This document shows, piece after piece, positions 35,093 through 43,440 of a DNA stretch of 64,000 nt; within the stretch, counting starts at the first letter, position 1, and every line of letters starts with the position of its first letter. The notes under the pieces are model-generated. The model searched no databases. It worked only from the letters and a program-made list of their open reading frames with translations, and had not been told where the DNA came from. The stretch is from Anaerobacillus alkaliphilus. GTDB lineage: Bacteria; Bacillota; Bacilli; Bacillales; Anaerobacillaceae. The stretch is from the NCBI RefSeq assembly GCF_004116265.1, contig NZ_QOUX01000025.1:55539-119538 (forward strand). The letters are read 5' to 3'. Position numbers and translations under genes: made by a program.

Positions 35093-35561
35093 TAGAAACA
35101 CATTGTACGAGTCCAAAATTTTTGATATAAACTTTAGAGGAACGTCTAATGATCTCTCACGAGTAAAAGTATTTACAAATAAAAGCAGCATTCAAATAGA
35201 GAAGCAAATAAGCTTTGACTCAGAAAACGAGCATATTACTAGTGTTGAATACTTTGCAGGATCAGTCTTAAGTAGCATTTTATTGTCACTGTTAGAGCAA
35301 TCGAAAAAGCGAGGGTCAATCATTGAAGAAATTGAAGGAGTTTTGAACCTATCACTAGAAAACCCTCTGACCTTAGCTGGTGTCAGGGGGTATGACGAAG
35401 AACCGGTGATCAGTAAAATCATGATTACTGTTTTCTTATATGCAGATTTAGAGGATAATGAGTTTGATGATTTTTGCACCAAGGCACTAACTAATTCACC
35501 AATCTATAATACTTTAAAAAAATCAATGAAGCTTGAAGTCTTATTTAAGAAGCTTTTGTAA
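35070..35561 (+). CDS. OsmC-like protein lacking both redox cysteines
   Basis: TAAGGAGAAAAT precedes ATG 35070 inside the end of the MetE-like gene. The 163-residue product has the OsmC layout: an N-terminal beta sheet, the central helix TSVEYFAGSVLSSILLSLLEQSKKR, then the end motif TNSPIYNTL. In peroxidase OsmC/Ohr proteins the helix and the CPVYNTL motif each carry a Cys. Here those positions are Val66 (or Ser65) and Ser143, so thiol peroxidase activity is not expected. It may have a structural or binding role in the operon. Confidence 0.65.
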   Translation: MKKKTSDNRNTLYESKIFDINFRGTSNDLSRVKVFTNKSSIQIEKQISFDSENEHITSVEYFAGSVLSSILLSLLEQSKKRGSIIEEIEGVLNLSLENPLTLAGVRGYDEEPVISKIMITVFLYADLEDNEFDDFCTKALTNSPIYNTLKKSMKLEVLFKKLL

Positions 35562-35636
35562 TGTCACTGTGACAACCCGAAAAATATTGTTTCATAGGGG
35601 GATTGTGGAACAAGAAACTTCGGGGTGTCACAGTGA
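35562..35636. repeat. Dispersed inverted-repeat element, copy 1
   Basis: 75 bp starting directly after the OsmC-like stop. The left arm TGTCACTGTGACAACCCGAA and right arm TTCGGGGTGTCACAGTGA are complementary with few mismatches, extended by ATATTGTT / AACAAGAAAC. Each arm tip (GTCACWGTGAC) is itself palindromic. Confidence 0.85.
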
Positions 35637-35669
35637 GTTTACGATAGAAAAAAAAGGGGGAGGCGGGAA

Positions 35670-36509
35670 ATGGTGAAGCGAGATGAAGATTTTGAAATTA
35701 ACTCCTTCAATCATTCGCGTTTTAGCAATAATTTGACTTACATCAGCAATGGCCATAAGCCTCCTAATATGCATAAATGGGGGCCGGGTGTACGTGATAT
35801 ATATGCTTTGCACTATATCGAAAGAGGAAAGGGGGTTCTAGAGACAAGGCATGGTAGGTTTTCACTAAAAGCAGGAGAAAGCTTCATGATATATCCTCAT
35901 ATGGAAATACATTACTATCCGGATTTGGAAGATCCTTGGGAGTATGTTTGGGTTGATTTTAACGGTGAAGAAGCTGAAAAACTGTTGTCTTTGACAATGT
36001 TTTCGCCTGATAAGCCTGTTGTCCCGATATGCAATGTAAATCTAAAATCCTTTTTTGATATTGGTGTGAACATCAATACTAAACCATTCGATAAATTACG
36101 GTCTGATGCCAAGTTGCGTCTGCTCCTATCCTATTATATTGAATATTATCAAAAAGAAACCTTAATCCTGCAAACAGATTATGTAGGAGTGGCGAAGAAT
36201 TATATTCACAACAATTATTGGAAAAATACGATGAGGGTTTCGGATATCGTGAACGCTGCTAAAATCGAGCGCAGTTACTTGTTCCGCTTATTTAAAGAGG
36301 AAACTGGAATGTCTATCTCAACCTATGTCACCGAATACAGAATCCGCCGTGCGTGTGAACTCTTGAAGTCGGCTGAACTGTCTATTAAATCGGTAGCTTA
36401 CTCTGTTGGATATAGGGATCAACTATACTTCTCGAAAATATTTAAAAAGGCAACGTCACATACTCCTTCAGAATATATGACATTGCATGCAAATCGTTCA
36501 GTGCTTTAA
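35670..36509 (+). CDS. AraC family regulator (cupin sensor domain)
   Basis: GGGGGAGGCGGGAA precedes ATG 35670. The 279-residue product has an N-terminal cupin (DIYALHYIERGKGVLETRHGRFSLKAGESFMIYPHMEIHY) and a C-terminal double helix-turn-helix (MRVSDIVNAAKIERSYLFRLFKEETGMSISTYVTEYRIRRACELL, then SVGYRDQLYFSKIFKKATSHTPSEY). It is convergent with the alpha-galactosidase operon and its stop overlaps that of the zinc-ribbon gene. Regulators of this type sense sugars, so it plausibly controls the GH27 or beta-helix genes. Confidence 0.9.
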   Translation: MVKRDEDFEINSFNHSRFSNNLTYISNGHKPPNMHKWGPGVRDIYALHYIERGKGVLETRHGRFSLKAGESFMIYPHMEIHYYPDLEDPWEYVWVDFNGEEAEKLLSLTMFSPDKPVVPICNVNLKSFFDIGVNINTKPFDKLRSDAKLRLLLSYYIEYYQKETLILQTDYVGVAKNYIHNNYWKNTMRVSDIVNAAKIERSYLFRLFKEETGMSISTYVTEYRIRRACELLKSAELSIKSVAYSVGYRDQLYFSKIFKKATSHTPSEYMTLHANRSVL

Positions 36510-36712
36510 CGAAATAAGACACACATCCCAGATTCTCTGTAATACTTAATTAACTTTTCAATAGGTTCGCGCCCGCAGTTTAATTTCTCACCTAGGCAAT
36601 CAATACATAGAAAATCTTGTGCAGTTCTAGAGACAAGCTTTAAGTAGATGGCAACATCATCTGTTTGGAGAGGAACTCGGCACGTTTGGCATGACCGATT
36701 GCTGCTGCTCAT
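36506..36712 (-). CDS. Small zinc-ribbon-like protein
   Basis: ATG 36712 lies within an ATGA overlap with the GH27 stop, so it is translationally coupled. The 68-residue product has two CxxC pairs (Cys8/Cys11 in SCQTC, Cys36/Cys39 in CIDC) plus Cys46, a likely zinc-binding knuckle. It ends 3 nt inside the stop of the convergent araC gene. Its family is not recognised; a regulatory or accessory role to the glycosidase is possible. Confidence 0.7.
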   Translation of the reverse strand: MSSSNRSCQTCRVPLQTDDVAIYLKLVSRTAQDFLCIDCLGEKLNCGREPIEKLIKYYRESGMCVLFR

Positions 36713-37875
36713 TTGACTAATTTTGCCCGTACAACTAAACAATCCCGTGCCGGAACAGTTGGAGCGAATCGTTCTTTAAATTTACCAAGTTCCTTATACT
36801 CCCAACAGTCATACAGTTCTAAAGAGAAACCAGACGCATACGGAAGTCCTAGATCCCAGAATTGTAATGAAATTTCTCTCTGAGTATCGCTCAAGTTAAA
36901 GAAGCCGATGGCAAGGTCACCGTCTGTGAGAACTTTGACAAGCATAAAAACATCATCTGAATGGAACCACTGCGGCTCCGGTTTAATACGGTAAGCCCCG
37001 CGCCCTTCGACATCTTGATTAATTTTGATAAGCTCTGGGTTTAACAGAATATCCTTTGTTACGTCATTAGCGTTTCGGATATCACAACCAATCATGAGAG
37101 GAGAACCCATCATACACCATAAAGCAAAATGGGTTTTGTACTCATTGTCGCTGCACCCTCCGATTTTACTGCCGATAAAACCATCGTTACTACCACCGTA
37201 CATTCCTACCACAAGCATATCCATATCATTATGGCAGAAGGAGCCTGTGTAACATGTCTTATCGAGCTGTGAAAGGGTCAGGCTTTTTATCGAGTCCCAG
37301 TTATCTTGTATGTCGCCAGTCGACCTATACATATGAGCACCGGATTCTCGAATCCATTGGTACACATTATCTTCACCCCAGTTGCAGGCGGAAAATAAAA
37401 TGTCTCTCCCGCAATTTTTAAGAGCGAGACTCATTCGTTTATACAACAATTCCCCTGACATACTCCTTGGCTTAAAGCAGTAATCATATTTTAAATAATC
37501 AACGCCCCATTCGGCTAATAATTGAGCGTCTTGGAATTCGTGCTCAAAACTGCCCGGAAAGCCGGCGCAAGTATGGGTACCTACGCATGAATACATACCG
37601 AACTTTAAGCCCTTTTCATGAATATAGTCTGCGAGTGCTCGTATACCGCTTGGGAATTTGATAGGATCGTGCACCAAATTTCCTTCAGAGTCCCTTTCCT
37701 TCAAACTCCAACAGTCATCGATAACGATATATTCATATCCAGCATCCTTATACCCCTCTGAAACAAAGCGATCTGCTACATCCCGTATTAGTTGTTCATT
37801 AATATCCCAAGTAAAGGTGTTCCAAGAGTTCCACCCCATTGCGGGCCTCAAACCCAGTAACTTATGACTGTCCAT
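36709..37875 (-). CDS. Alpha-galactosidase, glycoside hydrolase family 27
   Basis: AGAAAGGATGG lies upstream of ATG 37875. The 388-residue product has the GH27 core: RPAMGWNSWNTF, YIVIDDCWS, GLKFGMYSCVGTHTCAGFPGS, nucleophile Asp131 in YLKYDYC, and likely acid/base Asp188 in STGDIQDNW, followed by HNDMDMLVVG. A C-terminal beta domain (DLAIGFFNLSDTQREISLQF) completes it. No signal peptide, so it acts on imported galactosides in the cytosol. The next gene overlaps its stop. Confidence 0.93.
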   Translation of the reverse strand: MDSHKLLGLRPAMGWNSWNTFTWDINEQLIRDVADRFVSEGYKDAGYEYIVIDDCWSLKERDSEGNLVHDPIKFPSGIRALADYIHEKGLKFGMYSCVGTHTCAGFPGSFEHEFQDAQLLAEWGVDYLKYDYCFKPRSMSGELLYKRMSLALKNCGRDILFSACNWGEDNVYQWIRESGAHMYRSTGDIQDNWDSIKSLTLSQLDKTCYTGSFCHNDMDMLVVGMYGGSNDGFIGSKIGGCSDNEYKTHFALWCMMGSPLMIGCDIRNANDVTKDILLNPELIKINQDVEGRGAYRIKPEPQWFHSDDVFMLVKVLTDGDLAIGFFNLSDTQREISLQFWDLGLPYASGFSLELYDCWEYKELGKFKERFAPTVPARDCLVVRAKLVK

Positions 37876-38212
37876 AATGAATCCATCCTTTCTAGATTTC
37901 CGGAATTCCGTATGTTAGAAGACTGGAATTTTTTTATGACTTGATTAAATCATTTTTTGTTTTCTATAGCTATAGCTTTGTGTTGCTTGTATATGGATAT
38001 TTGTTGTTTTAATTTTTGCTAAAGATTATAGTTTTTGATAGATATCGGGTTGGAGTTAGAAAAAATTTAATCGTCTTTGTTTAGGAAATATCTGGCTGTG
38101 GTAAATTGAATTGGCTATTGGCTAAGAGTTTAGAGATAAATTTTTTTTGATTACAACCAAGGTAATAATGAGAATGGACGTCAAAACAGGATCGAATTGA
38201 GGAGGTAAGTAT
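37876..38212. other. Divergent promoter region, nothing specific recognised
   Basis: About 340 AT-rich bp between the divergent GH27 and NIF3-like genes. It must hold both promoters, but I see no clear consensus hexamers, cre site or hairpin. Confidence 0.4.
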
Positions 38213-38974
38213 ATGGATGTTTCACATATTGTCAAAGGAATTAATGATCTTTTCAATACAACAAGTAAGGAAATCTATTCTAAGGAATCTGGAATTACAT
38301 ACAATGCAGATAAACAAGTAAAAAGGTTAGGATATTGTGTTAATTTAACGCTTGAAACTATCGAGGAAGCAAGAAATCATGGAGTTAGTATGATGTTGAC
38401 CCACCACGATGCATGGGATGAAATCTTTGGATTAAAAGAGGCATGCATCGAAAAACTAGCCGAGTATGGTATTAGTCACTACTATAATCACTTGCCGCTT
38501 GATGACTGTAACTTTGGAACAAATGATAGTTTATTAATAAAATTAAACTTAGAAATTGTTAAGAGGACTCACGAGTGGGAAGGATTATATTTTGGTAGAG
38601 TCGCAGAATACGGTGAAGAAGTTGAATTTAGTGAATTTGTAAAATATATTGAAAACCTACTTGAAGAACCGGTTAAATCTTGGCGGTTTAATGACAAAAA
38701 GGTGAAGCGAGTGGGCTTAGTCTGTGGTAATGGTGCGCCAACAACATGCCTTAAGGAATCAGTCGAAAATGAGTGTGATGTATATATTACAGGGGAATGT
38801 AATTTGTATACGATACAATATGCTAAGTTTAAAGGAATAAATCTTATCATTGGTAGTCATACTTTTACAGAATTCTTTGGTATTGAAAGTTTAGCGTTGA
38901 AATTGAATGAGAATATAAAAGAACTTGAGGTAGTAAAACTTAATGAAGAGCATTATGAAGCAAATATAAAGTAA
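38213..38974 (+). CDS. NIF3 (DUF34) family metal-binding protein
   Basis: TTGAGGAGGTAAGTAT precedes ATG 38213. The 253-residue product is a short NIF3: GISTYNADKQVKRLGYCV-like start, the metal-site LTHHDAWDE (His-His), NHLPLDDCNFGTND, and the C-terminal YITGECNLYTIQYAKFKGINLIIGSHTFTEFFG with its conserved Glu and His. NIF3 proteins bind two metal ions. Their reaction is debated, with hydrolytic repair roles proposed. It is monogenic and followed directly by repeat copy 2. Confidence 0.85.
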   Translation: MDVSHIVKGINDLFNTTSKEIYSKESGITYNADKQVKRLGYCVNLTLETIEEARNHGVSMMLTHHDAWDEIFGLKEACIEKLAEYGISHYYNHLPLDDCNFGTNDSLLIKLNLEIVKRTHEWEGLYFGRVAEYGEEVEFSEFVKYIENLLEEPVKSWRFNDKKVKRVGLVCGNGAPTTCLKESVENECDVYITGECNLYTIQYAKFKGINLIIGSHTFTEFFGIESLALKLNENIKELEVVKLNEEHYEANIK

Positions 38975-38980
38975 GTGTAA

Positions 38981-39057
38981 TGTCACTGTGACACCTCGAA
39001 AAATATTGTTACACATCAATATCTGTGAAACAAGAAACTTCGGGGTGTCGCAGTGAC
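38981..39057. repeat. Dispersed inverted-repeat element, copy 2
   Basis: 77 bp, arms TGTCACTGTGACACCTCGAA and TTCGGGGTGTCGCAGTGAC. It lies between convergent genes ending at 38974 and 39072, where its hairpin could terminate both. Confidence 0.85.
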
Positions 39058-39071
39058 GTAAACTACTGCGA

Positions 39072-40199
39072 TTATTTACTAACGACAGGAAACCAACCGG
39101 GTGTATTCATGATAGCTGACCATAACGCATCAGGCACAATTAACTTTTCTTGGTCGTCATTTGTTAATGTTGTGGCGATGGTGTCTTCTTCACCAGATTG
39201 GACTTTTTCTATCCAATTTGGTTCAACAATTAATTCTCGTCCTAATGCTAGCAAAGGAACTCCTGTGTCTAGTGCTTTCATTACATCATCTGGTGTATGT
39301 AGTGAACCTACACCAATAATAGGAACTTTATCTCCCACTCGTTCATGGATGAGCGTCACCCTAGACTTTTTATCTTCTTCATCTCTAATTGAACCTTGCC
39401 AAAAATTTTGGACAGAGATATGTAAATAATCTAAATCTTGCTCTGCTAGAGTATCCACAAAAACCAGCGTATCTTCCATCGTAATCCCTGGGTTTTCCTT
39501 CTCCTCTGGGGATATTCGGTAGCCAATAATAAAAGGGTTTTTTGCATGTTCATCAACTGTAGCTTTCACTACGTCTATGATAGCAAGTGAAAACGCCATT
39601 CGTTTTTCAAGCGTACCTCCCCATTTGTCCGTTCTTCTGTTGGAGTGTGGGGAAAAGAATTGTTGTATTAAATACGTATTTGCCCCGTGAATTTCTACGC
39701 CGTCAAATCCAGCTTCAATTGCACGTCTAGTGGCATCGCCAAACGCTTGTATGATTGTTTCAATTTCGCCTTCAGTTAATTCACGAGGAGTGACTGACCC
39801 AGGTCTAAGAGCAACAACCGCACTTGCACTAACCGGTTGACCATCCTCTAACAACTCAGGTGGGGCCATTCTTCCCGCATGGAAAATTTGCAGGATTGCT
39901 TTGGCACCTGCCCCTTTAATTGTATCGGCAAGCCGCTTTAAACCTGGGATCATCTCATCAGAGTGCGCACTAATTTCATTCACGAACCCTTTTCCGTCAG
40001 GAGTTACATAGGCAACAGCGGTAATAACAGCTCCAACTCCATTGGACCTAACTCTATAGTATGGCAATTCTTCATCGCTAACTTCACCATTTTTTTTGGA
40101 TGCAAAGTTCGTCATCGGAGCCATTAGAATACGATTTTTTAAGCGAACACCGCTTTTAAACGTAAACTCTTCAAATAGTGGGTTATATTTTGTATTCAA
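39072..40199 (-). CDS. Old yellow enzyme family NADH:flavin oxidoreductase
   Basis: The 375-residue product starts at ATG 40199 with GGAGGTATAG upstream. It has the OYE barrel: LKNRILMAPMTNFAS, the substrate-binding pair in EIHGANTYLIQQFFSPHSNRRTDKWGG, the ILQIFHAGR strand and the C-terminal FMN-phosphate region VLMALDTGVPLLALGRELIVEPNW-like. It reduces activated C=C bonds. The sequence is closest in style to YqiG-like enzymes of Bacillus. The true substrate is unknown. Confidence 0.9.
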   Translation of the reverse strand: MNTKYNPLFEEFTFKSGVRLKNRILMAPMTNFASKKNGEVSDEELPYYRVRSNGVGAVITAVAYVTPDGKGFVNEISAHSDEMIPGLKRLADTIKGAGAKAILQIFHAGRMAPPELLEDGQPVSASAVVALRPGSVTPRELTEGEIETIIQAFGDATRRAIEAGFDGVEIHGANTYLIQQFFSPHSNRRTDKWGGTLEKRMAFSLAIIDVVKATVDEHAKNPFIIGYRISPEEKENPGITMEDTLVFVDTLAEQDLDYLHISVQNFWQGSIRDEEDKKSRVTLIHERVGDKVPIIGVGSLHTPDDVMKALDTGVPLLALGRELIVEPNWIEKVQSGEEDTIATTLTNDDQEKLIVPDALWSAIMNTPGWFPVVSK

Positions 40200-40275
40200 T
40201 ATCCTATACCTCCTTTTATCTGTAAGTCTATACTACCTTCTACGCACTTATTATGAAATGAAAATGCTTTTTCAT

Positions 40276-40352
40276 ACGTCACAGGGAAATATCAAAAAAT
40301 ATTGGTGGAACATTCTCTGTGAAACAAGAAACTTCGGGTAGTCACAGTGACA
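40276..40352. repeat. Dispersed inverted-repeat element, copy 3 (degenerate left arm)
   Basis: The right arm AAACTTCGGGTAGTCACAGTGACA is well kept. The left arm (ACGTCACAGGGAAATATC, then AAAAAATATTG) has drifted. It lies between the divergent OYE and FAD genes, upstream of both. Confidence 0.7.
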
Positions 40353-40515
40353 AGAAAAAAACGGTCACGATACTGTCGAAAAAGATACTAGTTTAGAAGG
40401 TTTCTAGAACAAGTTATCATTTATACTAATTATCAGTGTGTGTAAACCTACTAAGTTTTCTGACAGATATCTATATATGGAATATCTGCAATAATAATTA
40501 AGGATGGAACTTAAC

Positions 40516-42108
40516 ATGTTAAGAATAAGTAATATAAAGCTTCTAGCTGATTTTGACCCAAGTAAGGAGCAGGAACTATTAGCTCTGAAAATTCAAAAAG
40601 TCTTAAGGGTCAAAAAGGACAAAATTTTATCTTTTAGTATTTCTAAAAAGTCAATTGACGCAAGGGATAAAAATAATGTCCAGCTTGTATATTCAGTTGA
40701 TGTTGAAATTAATAATGAGAGCTTATATTTAGGGATAAAAGACGTATCCTACTTTGAACCTTTAGAATATAGCATCAAGAAAATCACAAAAAACAATCGT
40801 CCAGTAGTAGTTGGTAGTGGACCTGCTGGACTTTTTTGCGCCTTGGTGTTAGCGGAGCATGGTTTAAACCCAATTGTTTTCGAGCAGGGAATGGACGTAG
40901 ACAAGAGAAAAGTCGCTGTTGAGAAGTTTTGGAAATACGGCGAACTCGACACGAATTGTAATGTTCAATTTGGTGAAGGTGGAGCAGGAACATTTTCAGA
41001 TGGTAAATTAACAACAGGCATAAAAAATCCTAAAATCCCAAAAGTGTTTAATGAACTTGTAGAAGCTGGTGCTCCTAGGGAGATATCTTATCTATCAAAA
41101 CCTCATATTGGAACTGATATATTAATTACGGTTGTTAGAAATATCCGGAAAAAAATCGAACGACTAGGTGGAGAAGTGCGTTTCGAAACGAAAATGAAAG
41201 AACTTATTATTGAAGCTGGTGAAGTTAGAGGCTTAGTACTAGAAGGACAGCAAGGGAAAGTAGAGTCAATTGAAACTGATGCAGTGGTGCTCGCGATAGG
41301 GCATAGTGCCAGGGATACTTTTTACATGTTAAAGGAATTAGGAGTAGACATGATACCGAAGCCTTTTGCTGTAGGTGTCCGTATTGAACATCTCCAAAAA
41401 GACATCGATGAACAACAGTTTGGTCGCTTTGCTAGTAGTCCATTACTTGGAGCATCTGAATATACGTTGAATGCACATCTTGCCAATGGAAGAGGTGCTT
41501 ACACGTTTTGTATGTGTCCTGGAGGTCATGTTGTTGCAGCCTCTTCAGAAAAAAATACAGTAGTTACGAATGGTATGAGCTATAGTGCAAGAAGTGGTGA
41601 AAATGCCAACAGTGCATTACTTGTTTCTGTCTCACCAAAAGATTTTAATGGCGATGTATTAGGGGCAATTGAGTTTCAAAGAAAACTTGAACGAAAAGCC
41701 TTTGAAGTTGGAGGTGGAAATTATTACGCACCAGTCCAACTGGTTGGCGATTTCTTAGCAGATAAACCTAGTAAACAAATTGGGCGTGTTATTCCAACTT
41801 ATACCCCAGGTATCACAACTACAGATTTAAGAGAATGTCTTGATGATTTTATCGTTGACAGTATAAAGGATGGCTTACGAGCAATGGATAAAAAACTTTC
41901 AGGCTTTATCAAACACGACGCAATTTTATCTGCTGTAGAAAGCCGAAGTTCATCACCAGTTACGATTAGGCGAAATCCGCTAACATTTGAGTCGAACATC
42001 AAGGGGTTATACCCTTGTGGTGAAGGTGCAGGTTATGCTGGAGGTATCACGTCCAGCGCGGTTGACGGTATAAAATGCGCAGAAGCATTAATGAAAATTG
42101 ACGCTTAG
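40516..42108 (+). CDS. FAD-dependent dehydrogenase (COG2509 type)
   Basis: ATG 40516 has TTAAGGATGG at 8 nt; the ATG at 40504 lies inside that site. The 530-residue product has an N-terminal ferredoxin-like domain (about residues 1-90), then the FAD motif PVVVGSGPAGLFCALVLAEHG, NVQFGEGGAGTFSDGKLTTGI, and the C-terminal LYPCGEGAGYAGGITSSAVDGIKCAEAL. Members are uncharacterised flavoproteins related to geranylgeranyl reductase-like enzymes. Single gene between repeat copies 3 and 4. Confidence 0.85.
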   Translation: MLRISNIKLLADFDPSKEQELLALKIQKVLRVKKDKILSFSISKKSIDARDKNNVQLVYSVDVEINNESLYLGIKDVSYFEPLEYSIKKITKNNRPVVVGSGPAGLFCALVLAEHGLNPIVFEQGMDVDKRKVAVEKFWKYGELDTNCNVQFGEGGAGTFSDGKLTTGIKNPKIPKVFNELVEAGAPREISYLSKPHIGTDILITVVRNIRKKIERLGGEVRFETKMKELIIEAGEVRGLVLEGQQGKVESIETDAVVLAIGHSARDTFYMLKELGVDMIPKPFAVGVRIEHLQKDIDEQQFGRFASSPLLGASEYTLNAHLANGRGAYTFCMCPGGHVVAASSEKNTVVTNGMSYSARSGENANSALLVSVSPKDFNGDVLGAIEFQRKLERKAFEVGGGNYYAPVQLVGDFLADKPSKQIGRVIPTYTPGITTTDLRECLDDFIVDSIKDGLRAMDKKLSGFIKHDAILSAVESRSSSPVTIRRNPLTFESNIKGLYPCGEGAGYAGGITSSAVDGIKCAEALMKIDA

Positions 42109-42114
42109 TTTTGG

Positions 42115-42227
42115 ACCACTGTGACACCACTAAAAATAGTTTCTCGCAAGTTTGTTTCTTAGGCACATGGTTGATAATTCATGAAACATGTCTGTGAAAC
42201 AAGAAAATTCGGGGTGTCACAGTGACA
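42115..42227. repeat. Dispersed inverted-repeat element, copy 4 (longest)
   Basis: 113 bp. Left arm CCACTGTGACACC and right arm AATTCGGGGTGTCACAGTGACA, with an enlarged centre. It starts 6 nt after the FAD gene stop. Confidence 0.75.
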
Positions 42228-42382
42228 AAAACGATATACTTACGCTAACTCATTCAATTGTGATGCAACTATTTCCATTTTCGGATTTTTTGGAGGGAAA
42301 TTCAAAAAATATGTTAAACTACTTATAAACAATAGATAACGTGTTTCAAAACAACATCAAAGAAATACATGGAGGAGATTAC

Positions 42383-42982
42383 ATTAAAAATAATATAGTT
42401 ATAGCCATAATTATAGGATTAGTCGTTTCAAACATTTATTTTATATCGCAATATCATACTCAAAAAAGGATAGCTGAGGATTTTCACTCTAGAAATATTC
42501 ATAAAGCAACTGATGTATTTTACTCTACTACACGACAATTGGATAACATTTATAATTCTATCCTTAAAGGAGAATCTGTGGAAAGACAACTCCTGATTCT
42601 AGCTGATTTGTCTTCATCACTTTCAACTTCTGAAGAATCATTTTCCTTCCTCCAAGTATACCTTAAGCAATCAATGCCCCGAAATTTGCATGATAGTATG
42701 GCTGAAATTTCTAGATTTTTCAGCGATATCAATCTATATGTGAGTGGACAAGTAAGGGGATATGTAGCTGGAGATGAAACAATTACCCAAGAAGAAATTT
42801 TATATCATATCGAAACATTTAATAAAGGTATTGAATATTTAATAGCAAATTTAAATGTAGATATTTTCTATGAGGGGAATTATGAAGAAGTTAAAAATCA
42901 CTGGAAAATTCTAGCTAGAGAAATAATAACTCAATTTCCTGATAATAGTGTATTTAATCATTATGGTGAGTGGTGGTTTTAA
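42383..42982 (+). CDS. Membrane-anchored protein of unknown function
   Basis: The best ribosome site, GGAGGAG (42371-42377), is followed 5 nt later by ATT 42383, not ATG. Starting there gives (M)KNNIVIAIIIGLVVSNIYF, a clean signal anchor; a GTG at 42341 upstream has no site. The roughly 199-residue remainder is extracytoplasmic and helical (RIAEDFHSRNIHKATDVFYSTTRQLDNIYNSIL...), without recognisable motif. It may be a sensor-like or spore-membrane protein. The start codon assignment is the main uncertainty. Confidence 0.55.
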   Translation: MKNNIVIAIIIGLVVSNIYFISQYHTQKRIAEDFHSRNIHKATDVFYSTTRQLDNIYNSILKGESVERQLLILADLSSSLSTSEESFSFLQVYLKQSMPRNLHDSMAEISRFFSDINLYVSGQVRGYVAGDETITQEEILYHIETFNKGIEYLIANLNVDIFYEGNYEEVKNHWKILAREIITQFPDNSVFNHYGEWWF

Positions 42983-43164
42983 CAGAAGATATAATAAAAG
43001 ACACTTGGATGATTCAAAGTTTCCAAGTGTTTTTTCTGTTGATTTTTGTGAAAAGTAATTGTTAATAGGGATATTTTTTGAGATTAAAAATCGATTTTCT
43101 TAATGTTTACTTAACTAATAGATGGGTATTGTTATGTATACACACAAAGAAAGGCGTGGATCTG

Positions 43165-43440
43165 ATGTTAAGATGGTCAATTATCTTTTTTATCATTGCA
43201 CTAATAGCGGCATTCTTCGGCTTTATCGGAATAGCTGGTGCAGCAGTTGAAATTGCTAAATTTATTTTTTATATCTTCATCATATTTTTTATTATCTCGC
43301 TTATTGGTAGCGTAATTAGGAGATATAAGCGTAAACCTTCTCCTAAATTAATAAAATATAATGAAAAAACCTTCGCTACAGTTTGTTATAATGAAGCGAA
43401 GGTTTTTTTGAGCAGAAACAATTTTACTGGGAGTGGTGAG
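43165..43440 (+). CDS. DUF1328 small membrane protein, stop codon missing
   Basis: AAAGGCGTGGATCTG precedes ATG 43165. The first about 55 residues (MLRWSIIFFIIALIAAFFGF, then IAGAAVEIAKFIFYIFIIFFIISLIGSVIRR) are a complete DUF1328 (YtjA) protein of two hydrophobic helices. Normally it would stop after RR or a few residues. Here the frame stays open through a strong intrinsic terminator (43366-43409) and joins, in frame, the next gene's start at 43441. I treat it as a separate gene whose stop has been lost; a real fusion is less likely because the terminator lies in between. Confidence 0.6.
43366..43409 (+). terminator. Intrinsic terminator inside an open reading frame
   Basis: AAAACCTTCGCT and AGCGAAGGTTTT form a perfect 12-bp stem with a 17-nt loop, followed by three more T. 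It lies downstream of the DUF1328 coding part yet within its unbroken frame. Confidence 0.8.

Noticed and set aside
39025..39429. 134-codon ORF opposite the OYE gene
   Set aside because: Antisense shadow of a clearly recognisable enzyme.
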